Source: Epiperipatus broadwayi
Lineage: Eukaryota; Onychophora; Udeonychophora; Euonychophora; Peripatidae
Direction: 5' to 3'
Assembly (NCBI GenBank): GCA_028023455.1
Contig: JAQFVV010006221.1
Location: forward strand, 7,671,011 to 7,735,010
Length of the DNA stretch: 64,000 bases
In this document: one piece after another, positions 47,948-59,571 of the stretch
How positions within the stretch are numbered: the stretch's first letter is position 1
Layout of the letters: each line of letters opens with the position of its first letter
The notes under the pieces: model-generated
Seen by the model: the letters and a program-made list of their open reading frames with translations, nothing else
What the model was told of the DNA's origin: nothing
The model's database searches: none
Made by a program: the position numbers and the translations under genes

Positions 47948-50724
47948 TGTAAATATGACATATCATATTTATATATACGTAATCATATGAGAAGACAATA
48001 ATGCTTCAAACGTTGGACGACAATTGTAATGGAACACAAATATGTAAGACAAGAAGTCCCTAAATGTTGGTAGGCCAATTGTAATGGAAATATGTAAATC
48101 ATTAGGATAAGAAAGATGAATAAACAGTGAATAATCAATGTAGCATGTCATATAAGCCATAAGTAAAAAAAATGATGTGGCCTAAATTATTGAGCAGCAT
48201 TTATAATGAAAAATACAACTTGAAATTCTATATGTTATCAACAATCATTAATTGACTAAGATTCATGATGACACAACATTTATAATGGAATAGGTTTAAT
48301 CTATAAATTGCACCATTTATAATGGATAGGTTATATTAGAAATAAAGAAAAGTTTGGATAAAATATACCTATGAGGCACCCATAAATTAATCAGGTTTCA
48401 TAGTAACTTGTCAACTATAATAAAATGCATGTGCCATGCAAGAAGAAAGAACATATCTTCCATCATTCAACTCAATATAAATATAATACAGATAAGAAGT
48501 GTAATACTGATTTAATAGCATGTGATACATATATTAAGATAAAATAAATTACCTCAAAATGAATATACTAAAATATACCATGACCTCAGCTAACTATATA
48601 AGACAAACTTAATAATATAGAGCATTGACTAGAATACATTACTAATTAGTTCCCAAGATTAATTTAACTTACAATTAATTATATACCAAATATAATTCAA
48701 AACAAAAGGAATTTTATTGAATCCAAAATATATTTATTCAATTGAAATTACCAATAATTTAATACTTGCATATCTGCTAGCTTGTAGAACTGATGTACTA
48801 AAAATAGAGAAAAATAAAATTAATAAATCTCAAATAAAACTCAAAATCATTCTTTTATATAATATAAATGATACAGCTTTATTTCAACATTGCAACTTTA
48901 GATTTATAATAGCATACATATACATATATACATATCTGGAAAACATAATAATAGTTTTGTTTTACAAATACTCAATTTTTCTATATGTAAATTAAGTATA
49001 AGGTTTAATAGTAACACTTATAATTTGCAATTTATATTCACATAGGAACTGTATAAGCTGTTATGAAGTTAAATAAATATACAAATAAATAAACAAGTTG
49101 GAGATATTTTGTTGCATAAATGTATTTCTTTAATACATTTTTTTAAATAAATACCAATTATAAATAGCAAATAACTAAATGACTGAATTAAGCAAATATT
49201 AAATGGATTCAATGAATGAACCATTTATTAGAAGTCATTTATACACACATAAGTTATAAATTCAATGTCCACATAATGTAAATCATCTAAATAAACATTT
49301 AGATATAACTAAGTGATTTACATCTACATTGGAAAAGTTCTGGATGATCATAGCATATACATAACATGTGTGGATTATACTAACTGGCCATATGCTTATA
49401 AATTCAAACATTTACAATTACAAAATATTGTTGGTTGGTTTGTGAATGATTACAAATCATGATAGCACAAAACACAGACATTCTTATACTTGAAAGCACT
49501 GACATAATTGAATGCATCCTAAAGGAATCACATCCTTTAAACAAACTTATCTTGACATTACATACTAAAATACAAGCAATCTCACCTACTATGGTAGTAA
49601 ATTTAAATTAAATCTCATGAGTGATAAACCCAAAAAGAGGGCTCTATAATGCAACTAGCATAAATATATCAAAAGCATGGTGGTTTCCAAAATAAGACCT
49701 ACATTTGAGGCAAAATAGGATGCCTGGACCTTTTTGTCTCAACACATCAAGAAAATATATGGAGAGGCTCACCGAAAACAACAACACTAGGTACCTATGA
49801 ATATGTGATTACAATCACTGGAAATATAAGCACTATCAACTCATGGATAAATACAATACAGATGGGGAATTTATCCACTCCATCCAGTAATAATAATAAC
49901 TATAATAAATAAGGCCTGACATACTAAGGCTATTCTACAACTAATAATACCAAGATAAAAACTTCACAATAGTGGACTAAAGTTATAACTACAATTTTAA
50001 CCTCAGTAAACAATAAGTAATATCTGCACCAAAAAATAAATTTAAAAGTCAACTGACTTAAATATAAATAAAGATAATGACTAGCATATGAAATATTGGC
50101 ACTAATATATATATATAATGCACACATGTATGAAATATTAAATATTTTAACTTATAAGACTTAATGGATATGAGTAAATGCAACCAGATTGTTAGAATAA
50201 TAATTGAAGAACTAAGATAATTATTAAACAATGATATTACTTATAAATACAGTTCTATAAATTTGTACATTTATACAATTCTTATGCAATAAAATATAAT
50301 TTATTGCTTTCCAATTTAAACTGACAAATGACTTTTATTATTTAGTACACCTATATGCAAATGCGAATCAAATAAAAAGTAAAAAAAAAAAAAATAAATA
50401 TTATATATATTTATAATTACAACACATTTGCATAGTTTAAGTTATAAAATGTCTTTAAAATAAATAAACAAACATATATACTAAAATCGACTTTCATCAT
50501 TCTTAAAATTTTAACATTGAAAATAAATTGGTAAGTTAGTTTCCAAAGATTTTAGTTGTATATTCTTTCATAAAGATATATTAAATGTTACATAAAAAAA
50601 AAAATAGACAATAAAAAAAAATAAGATCAAATTTTTTTACCATCATCTATCTGCATTAGTGTCCAGTCATTTTTAAATCAGCTAGTTATTTTCAGCATTT
50701 TCTTTATTTTATTCGTCCTAAAAT
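47948..50724. other. AT-rich region, nothing recognised
   Basis: A loose motif of the form attgtaatggaa or atttataatgga recurs about six times between 47.93 and 48.33 kb at irregular spacing. There is no supported gene. Confidence 0.4.
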
Positions 50725-50792
50725 GGCTTGAAGTGACGTAGATTTGCTTCTTGTTGTTGGCTTGAAGTGACGTAGATTTGCTTCTTGTTGTT
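50725..50792. repeat. Perfect 34-bp tandem duplication
   Basis: Two identical 34-base units (ggcttgaagtgacgtag...) lie back to back at 50725-50758 and 50759-50792, with no differences, suggesting a recent slip. Each unit contains TGACGTA, a CRE-like half site. Confidence 0.95.
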
Positions 50793-52966
50793 AAAACCAA
50801 ATTCAGTCATTTCCTAGATATTCAATTATATACGCGATTAAGTTGAATATTATTTTTAGATCACTAAGTAATTTGTAGATTATAATAAAATGCATCAATC
50901 AATTATGAAAGCTATTTTTTTAAACTTATTTAAGAATGCTGGTTTACTTTTGAGGTTTTATGCTTCACTGAAGTTTCCAATGTTGTTTGATGAGCAAGTA
51001 GAGAGGCAAAATGCCCCAAATGATAAAAGTTGTACTTAGCACATCATCTTTAGTATTAATCCTTAATCCAGTAATGTTTTGTAAGGAAATTTATAAGAAA
51101 AATTTGGAAAAAATGACGAATGAAAGTAATGTCTTCTTTTTTATTAACCAGCAAGAATGATGACCATATCCAGCGTTCCATAGCCAGCTTCTAGCCTATA
51201 GTTGTAAACCACATGCTGATTTTAAAAAAAATCTTTAACACTATTGTTTAGCAGTTTTAAAATATTTTTTTTAACAAAAAAAATAATAATAATAATGTCA
51301 ATAAAAAAAATACATATATATTACATTGAGAAATTTATGTTATAATTTACAAATCAAATGAATATTTAAACAACCAGAATAATACTACTATATCTTTTAT
51401 AATTTTTTTAAAAAATAAATAAATAAAAGTACAATATAATTATATTTAGCAATTTAAATACTATTGCTAATGATTATTTCTTTATACATGCTCTCATAAT
51501 TATATACATATATTGCCATTATAATAATCCATCTCAAAACAAAGCATATCATCATAAATAAATAAACCTGAACTAAATAACAATAAAACAATTACTAACA
51601 ATAACACTAACAACTTATTTACAAATCCTTAAGTAAAACTATATCAAAGACATTTTTTTAAAACCATACTAGAACTTGAAAAAGTAAGGATGAATTTTCT
51701 ATCCTGTACAATATATAATGAGTTTGAAAGGCAAAAGTGCATTGGGATTTGCACTTATGTAGTTGCAACCATAACTAGTAGGATTTTAGGATTTATAGCA
51801 GAATTAAAAATATTTATCTGAATGCAAGCATGTTTGTGACATTGCCCACAAAGAAAACTTATTGTTTTAACATATGGAAGAATCATCTTGTAAAGTATTT
51901 TCAGAAGTTTCCACAGTAGATAATTACATAAAAAGTAATATCTCTAATAAAAGACTCTTTTACATTTTATGCCAAGAGATGGATTTTAATTATGAATCAT
52001 TTTATATAACACAAAAATATGCTGGCTATCCCACGGTAAAGTTTTAATAAAGAGTTTTAATATTAAAAGATGAATTACAAATATTTCTTTTCAGTAAAAA
52101 CCTCATATTAGCATCTCATTTTTGTAATCAAAATTTGATATGTTTGCTTTCACTACAGCCACAAATAAGAGAACACTTGGGTATCAAAATTTTATTTCAT
52201 AGTTTTATATATCCAAGTTTTTTAATTTCCACTTTCTTTATATGCTTGTGTTTTTGAATTGTCCATCTGATAATATAACATTGCTTCTATCAATAGCAGT
52301 TGTCTGAATCTATTATCAGACATTTGCCATAACTGATTTAATTAGAATCTCATCAATATAATCTCAATACCCATAGTCTAACAAATTCACCCAAGGCTAT
52401 ATTATAATTTTTAATTCTTTCACTTTTCTCTCTCATCTATTTCTTAATTGTAATCAAGCTATGTGGAAGGTCAGGTAAGAGATATAAGGATTTCCTTTAA
52501 ATTTTTTAGTAGTTTTCATATAATGTTTCATTATTTGTGGCAGGTTTGAACAGTTTGCTTGTCATTTCAGTTACTCTCTTTCCTGAAAAACATAGGAGAG
52601 CTTATATTTTCTGTTTATTGTCCTAACCATGTTTAATATAAAGAATTTTTCTATTTGTGTTACATATAACGGCCATTCCATGGCATTATTTACATCAAAC
52701 TCATCAATACCAATTTTGCTGATTCATTGTACTTCTTAAAGACACAGTTCATTTATAATTCTTTTTGCACCAATTTTGTTACATCTTTGCCCCAGACTGT
52801 TAAGACAATAAATATAAAATATACAAGTAGAACAAGAATTATACACAAGATGCAATAAACTAATAGTGAAAGGAGTAATTTAAAACTGATTTAACACAAA
52901 TAATTAAATTATATACATATATAATTAATAAAACAAGTCATAAATTGCTTTTAAGCTTGCATTTAA
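50793..52966. other. AT-rich region, nothing recognised
   Basis: No supported feature. Confidence 0.5.
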
Positions 52967-53100
52967 ATGATCACTAGATGGAGCAGCTCTAATCAAACCT
53001 TGTTTTATAAGTGCCGAAAGAGATTTTAAATTCTTTTTCTTTCGGCACTTATAAAATAAAGCTTGATTAAAGCTATTGGTAAGCTCCATCTAGTGATCAT
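52967..53100. repeat. Compact hairpin MITE
   Basis: Ends atgatcactagatggag and ctccatctagtgatcat are perfect reverse complements. The arms of about 60 bases include ttataagtgccgaaaga and its inverse, with a loop of about 15 bases. The right arm carries a few extra bases. It has no coding capacity. Confidence 0.85.
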
Positions 53101-53771
53101 ATATATATATACAAGATTTAATTTCTCTACATGTGATGGGTTTGTTTCTACACAACTTTTTCTTAGAGTTAAGGTAGTGTTTTAGGCCATAATCATAATG
53201 TCAAAGGTGACCTGTTAGGACCCTGTATGGACTATTAACTTACAGAGTCTGATTTCCTTAGAAGCAATGCCCTACAATGTTTTTAGTTGTTTCTTTTAGT
53301 ATGCATCTACTTTGTACCTAGAAATTTTGACAGTTTTGCAGCTGAAGTCTGCACAAAGAAAACAGAAAAAGAAAACCCTTCCTATTTCTTCTGTCATTTG
53401 TATATTTGTTCATTATCTATTGTTTTTTTTCTGGAATAGCATAGTCATAATATGACAGATCTAATTCTTAATCTGATTAATATTTAAATGATTAAGTCTA
53501 ATGAAAACATCTTAATTAAAGTTAGCAAAAGAAAATTAATTATTTTTTTATTTCAATATTTTCCACATAACTCATAGTTTTTTTTAATAATTATACTGGA
53601 TAATAAAATATTCATGCTGTCTTATTATTTAGTTTTTATATAATTTATTATTCATCACTTTTCTTGTTCTCTTCATATTTTACAGACATTACTTTGTTTT
53701 CTAAGAATTATTAGCAAATTTGACAATAGTAAAAAAAATGTTAAAAAGACATATTTTTATCTTAAATTTTG
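53101..53771. other. AT-rich region, nothing recognised
   Basis: No supported feature. Confidence 0.5.
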
Positions 53772-53866
53772 TCAAGCGTTAGTGGCCTAGTGGTTAGCAT
53801 AGCTGCCTTCCAAGTTGGCCCAGGTTCATTTCTCGGTCAATGCATTTGACATATGAAAAAAAAAAA
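53772..53866 (+). mobile_element. tRNA-Gly-derived SINE
   Basis: gcgttagtggcctagtggtt, agcatagctgccttccaag (anticodon position TCC, as in tRNA-Gly), B box region AGGTTCATTTC, then tcggtcaatgcatttgacat and an A run at 53856-53866. A short deletion after the anticodon arm removes part of the variable region. Confidence 0.75.
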
Positions 53867-53938
53867 TTGTAGATATAGAAAAATACGTCCTATTTTTCTC
53901 TTTTAAATTTTACTATATTAATCACTATGAGAAATGAA

Positions 53939-54016
53939 TAAAATATGTAATAAACCACTAAACATCATATGATCACTACTGTATGGAGAGTTTTGCCTGT
54001 TTTAAAATATGTAATA
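53939..54016. mobile_element. 50-bp micro-insertion of family 1 with 14-bp TSD
   Basis: The repeat taaaatatgtaata (53939-53952 and 54003-54016) flanks only 50 bases. These join aaacatcatatgatca (inverted end of family 1) to ctgtatggagagttttgcc (same family, plus strand). This is a severely truncated inverted-junction insertion. Confidence 0.7.
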
Positions 54017-55125
54017 GTTAAATTATAATTGCTTAAATTTATTATATTAATAACTAATAGAATACAAAATAACTACTTGTATGAAGGTTTACTATGAATA
54101 CAAGTATTTGTTGCTTCACATTTATGTTGGTCAATCATTAAAGAATTTGATATTGAAGTAGGACCAAATCAGGGGAAATTGTTTTAAAGTGGCCAATAGC
54201 CATTCTGATCAAATATAGTGAATAAAAGTCATATTTTGGAAAAAAAATAGACTAAAAATATAGAAGAAAATAAGAAAAATACAGTTGAAGTTTAGAAAGT
54301 AATATGACTGAAGTAGATATAAAATAAAAAGAGGCTAAAACAAGATATTGAGCAAAATAAGCAAACTGTAAAAGTAAAAACAAATTAGAAAAGACAAAAA
54401 TGGAGCTAAATTTAATGAAGTGAGACGACTGCAATATCCTTATAAAACTACAAAAGAGATACATTGAAAAATGTATGCTAATGTCTTTTATTTATTAAAA
54501 AACAAATTTATAATGGGACTCCTGAGATGGCTCCTCTTAAACTTGGCCAAAGATTAATATTGTCAGATTTGTTGAAAGATGAAAGTTTGGGATAGATTAA
54601 GTGTAAATGACAAATGGGTATATAAGTGATTTAGTGGTTTGTACTTTAGGAGTTTAAGCATTAGAAGTAATATAGGCAGCTTATGATTTGTGGACCTTGC
54701 ATTTGTATTGATTGATTAAATGGCAAACCCAAATGTATGATCTAATCAATGTTTCGATTAATTATTGTATTATTTATTAAGTGCATTCACACACTGTAGT
54801 AACCAAGTAGAATATAAAGAATAGCTTAATTTTATCATTAGATTTGTTATAATTGATTTGAATGTTTTATTTTTGAAATGTTGAATGTGATACTCACAGC
54901 TTTTAAGTTATTTGAAAGTGTTACCCCTCCTAAAGAATTGCCACAGTGATGATTTTCAGTGCTGTAAAAGAGGATCTCTGGATTTAAAAATAATTGATAT
55001 ACTATGAACAGATAGAATTTTTATGCTGCATCTAAACATCAACAAGAAGTGATAAGCAAGGAAAAACAATAAGTGAATTGTATATCAAAATGAACATGAA
55101 AGCTCTTCCATGACTTATTCTAATA
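54017..55125. other. AT-rich region, nothing recognised
   Basis: No supported feature; the frame at 54464-54252 is AT-driven. Confidence 0.5.
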
Positions 55126-55129
55126 ATTC

Positions 55130-55435
55130 AACGGTATATTTGGCTGAAGAATTGAAAAGTGGAGAAGATCGAAGCCTGTCCATTAAAGTTTAAAGATTTG
55201 CTATTTTAATATAAACTGAGCTCTGATTATATACATGTGTAGAAGATGAATGATCCAGACCAACTGATAAGTGCTGGTTCAGCATGAAATACATATGTTG
55301 GAGATTATTTATCTTTTTTGCATGTATGTGATCATGTGTATCAGTTGTATAGGACAGAGTGGATGACTAAAAGGAGCTTGAAAGTCTGGGTTCAAATACC
55401 CTCTAAGTGAATTCAAATAGATTGCAAAGAATACT
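55130..55435 (+). mobile_element. Single unit of hammerhead family 3, ribozyme decayed
   Basis: Same order of blocks as 31950-32215. Ribozyme at 55260-55301: CTGATAA instead of CTGATGA (55264-55270) and G at the cleavage position (55297), both expected to abolish cleavage, although stem II GTGCTG/CAGCAT is perfect. It ends with a B-box-like tgggttcaaatacc. Confidence 0.7.
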
Positions 55436-55803
55436 GATGAAAATACTGAATGGTTAGGATTATCTATAGTTTATTAGTAGTTTAACTGTGGATACCAAAT
55501 ACAAGATTGATTGACTGTGAAAAACAAGTGATCCAAGTTTAATAGATTAAAACAAGTTTGAAGTCTATTTGATAAAAATTATCTAGACACTTTAGAAAAA
55601 ATAATGGTCTTATCCCTTATAAATCAGCTTAGGGATGTATGATATTTACAGGCATAGTTAAAGATTTTTGCTTTAAATGAGAATTTAAGTTTTTTTGACA
55701 TTTAGAGGCCAGAATATGCTTAATTTTACCATTGATTATCACTCAAAAGATTGTACTAAAAAAATTTGAGACAAATGATTATTTACTATGAGAGTATATT
55801 ACA
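55436..55803. other. AT-rich spacer
   Basis: No supported feature. Confidence 0.5.
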
Positions 55804-56105
55804 GAAAGTCAAGTAACTTAATGGTAGAGCGTTTGCCTTAATTAAGTTCGATATTCAAGAATCTAAAGGTGTGAGTTCAACTTCTAAGCGAATATTGTCA
55901 CTGTGCATATAGGCCAGCAACACCTGAAGAAGAGTGGAGAATAATATTACTCGAAATGCTGTGTAATTACTAACGAGTGTTGTCTATTTGTGTGTTATTA
56001 CTAACAAGTTGTTTGTATTTGGAAAGTTGAAATAAAGTTTAAAATTTTCTATACATTCAACATTCACTCATAGATGATGGAAATAGACCAACATATCACA
56101 TGTAA
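55804..56105 (+). mobile_element. tRNA-derived SINE, second copy
   Basis: Collinear with 38733-39015: ggtagagcgtttgccttaat, gtgagttcaacttctaag, cagcaacacctgaagaagag, gtttaaaattttctatacat, ending aatagaccaacat. The head is diverged (caagtaacttaatgg in place of tagctcagttgg). Confidence 0.75.
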
Positions 56106-57234
56106 CAATAAATAATGTCTCAAAATTGTGATTAATAAAAGATGATAATCATAACTTGAATACAGTAGAATTCAATTTTGTTAAAATGGATATTTCAAAA
56201 ATTATTACAAATAGATCCAGCTTATATATATATACATTTCTGCAAAAAATATTTTCTTAGTGGATGATAAAATGTGTGTAATGTTAGCATTGACGTATTT
56301 AACTTTTAATTAATTTATTATTATTGCTCTTCACACAGTATGTCTTTTAGTTTAAATTGAGGCATTTGTAAATTAAAATATAGCAGTCATTAAATAGTAT
56401 GACATTTTTGCACACATATGCAATATAATACATGTATTAAGATGGCGCTTTGCTATCTCAATATATATAATTTAAGTGCAAAATATTATGTTGATAAAGC
56501 ACGAGCTTAATTTAAGATTTTAAGTTTTTGTTTTCTATAGTACTGTACTATACACACACACATTAAGAAATTTGTATCATGTTGTTTTAATTTATTTAGT
56601 TGCAACAAATTTTTTTAAAAATGTGTACTTTGTAGCTAGCATTTGTCATCACTCCATAAAAAGATTTTTTTTTATATATTACAGGAAACAATATTTATTC
56701 TGAAAATTATTATCAATTCCTTATTACTTCATTTTACTAATTAAAACTTTTAAAAAAATCAATTTGTTTTCTATCATTAAGTAGTGGTGCTAATTTTAAC
56801 AGGGTAATCTGTAAAAATTCCTAGACTGGTTTAATTAAAAATTATGTAAATCCATTAATTAAAAAAATTGCCAACTTATCTGGGCTTAAAAATTTAACAC
56901 TGGTTTGCTAATTAAATAAAATTCTTGAAAGTCTTGAGTGGGCTAATAAGTATATAAAAAGATAGCTGAAATTTATATTATTCTGCACTCATTCTCATTC
57001 TGTTTTTTACTTTCTACTCTGTGTTTTGTTTCAGTCAGTTTTATATTCTGATTTCAACAGTGATTCTGCTTGTATTTTACTTTTTCTGCTATAAGATGAA
57101 TTCAGAGTACAGTGACCAATGTTTGAAATTATGTGCTGTTTAAGCACCAAGAGAACAAATTTCTCTCTCCAGCATGAGTTTGAAGCCATCATATGTTTAA
57201 TCTTGCCTGCTAATTGACCGACAACATAAACCTT
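56106..57234. other. AT-rich region with a less AT-rich end
   Basis: 56985-57234 is somewhat GC-richer and holds a 70-codon minus-strand frame without recognisable features. It directly precedes a family-1 ribozyme and may be part of that insertion. Confidence 0.3.
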
Positions 57235-57235
57235 G

Positions 57236-57278
57236 TTCCTCACTGATGAAAGCCAAAAGCCAGAAACTAGTCTGGGGA
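57236..57278 (+). ncRNA. Hammerhead ribozyme motif, family 1, core intact
   Basis: Stem I TCCTCA (57237-57242) pairs with TGGGGA (57273-57278), with one G-U pair. CTGATGA is at 57243-57249. Stem II is weak (AAGCC...GCCA, 57250-57262). GAA is at 57263-57265. Stem III ACTAGT (57266-57271). Predicted cleavage after C at 57272. Confidence 0.65.
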
Positions 57279-57391
57279 TACTGGATAAGTAGGTACTAGA
57301 TAGGGATTTTATTCAAAAACCTTCTTGCATTCATTGATTACTCTTGTTTGCACTGAGTAGTGCTACTGAATGGAGAGTTTTGCCTCTGTGT
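57236..57391 (+). mobile_element. Unit of hammerhead family 1
   Basis: Starts at the ribozyme (57236-57278), followed by the family markers actagatagggattttatt, tgcattcattgattac, tgcactgagtagtg and gagagttttgcctc. An 8-bp match ctctgtgt at 57017-57024 and 57384-57391 could be a target duplication, but it may be chance. Confidence 0.65.
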
Positions 57392-57769
57392 AATAAATTC
57401 ATAGTTGTTTGATTTATCAAGAATTTTACTCACACATAAAATGTGACATGTTTGATTTGATTTATTATTACTATTATCAATTCCCTGAGATTATTAATTG
57501 TGAACTATTTCCATTTGGAATATATTTCAACATCAATAAATTTATCCTTTATTCTAGTACAGAGTCACATTTTCAGTTGCACTTTCACCTTAGTATTTAT
57601 ATGCATAATTAAAATTAGATTTAAACAACTAATGAGTTTCATTATTTATAAAACTTGTAATATAATTTTTTTTAAATTAATTTACTCAATCATCCATATA
57701 TTTATAACCATACTTACTATGAGGCCATTAAATAAAAGACTTTCACCATTACAATATATGTATTGAAAG

Positions 57770-58130
57770 GACTTGAACTCAGAATTCTAAACTCCCTACA
57801 GCTATCTACTCTATCTTATACAACTGATACACTGGATCACATACAAGTGAAAAAGATAAATGGTCTCCAATATATGTATTTCATTCTGAACCAGCACTCA
57901 TCAGTTTGGTCCAGATCATCTCCCATACACATATATAATTAGTGCTCAGTTTATATTAAGATACCAAATCTTCAAACTTTAATGGACAAGCTCCAATTTT
58001 CAGCATAAAATACATGTATTGGAAATCATTTATCTTTTTCACATGTATATGGTCATGTGTATCAATTGTATAAGATAGAGTAGATAACTATAGGGAGCTC
58101 AAAAGTCTTAGTTCAAATCCCTTCTAATTA
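57770..58130. mobile_element. Inverted pair of hammerhead family 3
   Basis: Minus-strand unit on the left (ggacttgaactcag B box, then ribozyme at 57867-57909) and plus-strand unit on the right (about 57985-58130, ending agttcaaatccc) form a palindrome. The right-hand ribozyme has lost its CTGATGA box: ccaattttcagcataaaata replaces it. Confidence 0.7.
57867..57909 (-). ncRNA. Hammerhead ribozyme motif, family 3, core intact
   Basis: Minus strand: CCAAA (57909-57905, one extra A relative to other copies), CTGATGA 57904-57898, stem II GTGCTG/CAGAAT with one mismatch (57897-57883), GAA, stem III ATACATAT, A at the cleavage position, TTGG (57870-57867). The conserved bases are present, but the extra A in stem I and the stem II mismatch may weaken it. 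Confidence 0.5.
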
Positions 58131-58249
58131 CATTAAGTTTAGTATAACAATATACATGTACTTAAATATTATATATATATAACTTATTGAGAAGTAGTAA
58201 TTAAATTAATTTGTAAAGGAAATAATGGATTTAAACAGTGGAGAAAACA

Positions 58250-58400
58250 ACTACTTCACGCTTCCAAATCAAGATGCTTCAGATTCGCCTATATAAGTGG
58301 ACATTTAGGTTAAAGACAAGACGCCCGTTCTTGTCTTTACAAAAATCGCTATCTTGTGTCCTGGTTTGGAAGATCCCTATATTGGCAAAATATGCTTGCT
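58250..58400. mobile_element. Partial copy of the 1253-1564 MITE family
   Basis: gcttccaaatcaagatgctt, cagattcgcctatataagtg, aaagacaagacg and atcttgtgtc match 4430-4560 in order. A 74-codon frame through it is spurious. Confidence 0.55.
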
Positions 58401-59094
58401 TATTGCGAATTTTAAAGTGCATTGAATACAGGTTAATGCCTGTTCAGACTATTTATATATAACTTATGTAAAATTAAAATGTTAATGAGTATAATGCAGC
58501 TGGCTTCTAATTTAATAAGAATCAAATTAAAATAAAAAGATTAATAAATGGTAACATTTGCATAAACACCCATTCACGTTTCATCATCATTAAAAAATAT
58601 TTTCTGCATAAACATATATATTTATGAAACCAAAATACATTGTATGTATTTAGTAATCATCTTTACAATCTGACAGTTTCACAAAATTATAGTCTCCAAC
58701 CCAAAAATTATCGTGATTAAGCAAAATTCTAATAACGATGAAACTATTGATTTTTTTAAATTAATTATTTTATGGTATCTAAATTATCAGATTTCCCTTG
58801 CCATATATTTTTCATTCAAGGCAAAAGTTTTTGATTAATCCTGTAATTAACCGTTACTATTCCCATCATAGTATACTTTTGTTTGGATTTATTTTTTTAC
58901 ATTTAATTTTATTTCCCTATATTTATTTTAAGCATTTTTTAAAAAATTTTATTTTGTAGCTTACATACTTTGTCAAACATCTTTTTAAAGTTTACTTTTA
59001 ACTTTAATAAACATCTTGTTCTGGTACTGCACTAAAAAAAAATATTGTAAATATAAGCTCAACACTTAACTGAATTTTGAAACTTTCATATAAC
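58401..59094. other. AT-rich region, nothing recognised
   Basis: No supported feature. Confidence 0.5.
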
Positions 59095-59109
59095 AACATA
59101 ATCCAAGGC

Positions 59110-59151
59110 TCCTGACTGATGAAAGTCACAAACTAGAAACAAGTCTGGGGA
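59110..59151 (+). ncRNA. Hammerhead ribozyme motif, family 1, upstream copy
   Basis: CTGATGA 59116-59122. Stem II AGT...ACT (59124-59126 and 59132-59134) around a 5-nt loop; the family consensus is AGC...GCT, so the two sides have changed together. GAA 59136-59138, stem III AC-AA-GT 59139-59144, predicted cleavage after C at 59145. Stem I has one G-G mismatch (59114/59147). Confidence 0.65.
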
Positions 59152-59529
59152 TGTTGGATGTAGGCACTAGATAGGGATATTATGCATGAACCTTCCTGCA
59201 TTCATTGGTTATGAACACTTGCACTGGTGTCACTACTGGATGGAGAGTTTGGTACTCTTTTTAACAGCATGCGTAAGCATATGAAATGGTGATCATGTGA
59301 TGTTTTGATGATTTTGTACTGATCCTGGTTTTTGAAAAACAAAGACATCAAAATGAATAGCTGCTGAACTGAGTTCAGATCTATATGACTACAAGTGAAT
59401 GAGCTGGGGTTGGAAAGATTATGGCGTTTTCATCTTGGGTTCCTGGCTTTATAGTTAGCTAAATAGGTAAAAGGTGGCTGCTGGAGGGTTGCATTAGATC
59501 CTAAGATGTAGTGTTCTCAAATCCAAGGC

Positions 59530-59571
59530 TTCTCACTGATGAAAGCAACAAGCTAGAAACTGGCCTGGAGA
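59530..59571 (+). ncRNA. Hammerhead ribozyme motif, family 1, downstream copy, decayed
   Basis: CTGATGA 59536-59542, stem II AGC...GCT intact, GAA 59556-59558, but the stem III/cleavage segment reads CTGGCC instead of CTAGTC. The U of the U-H cleavage site is replaced by C at 59564. Predicted not to cleave. Confidence 0.6.

Noticed and set aside
58238-58462. 74-codon frame with many Arg/Lys/Leu
   Set aside because: It runs through a MITE fragment shared with 1.3 and 4.5 kb, where no frame is conserved.
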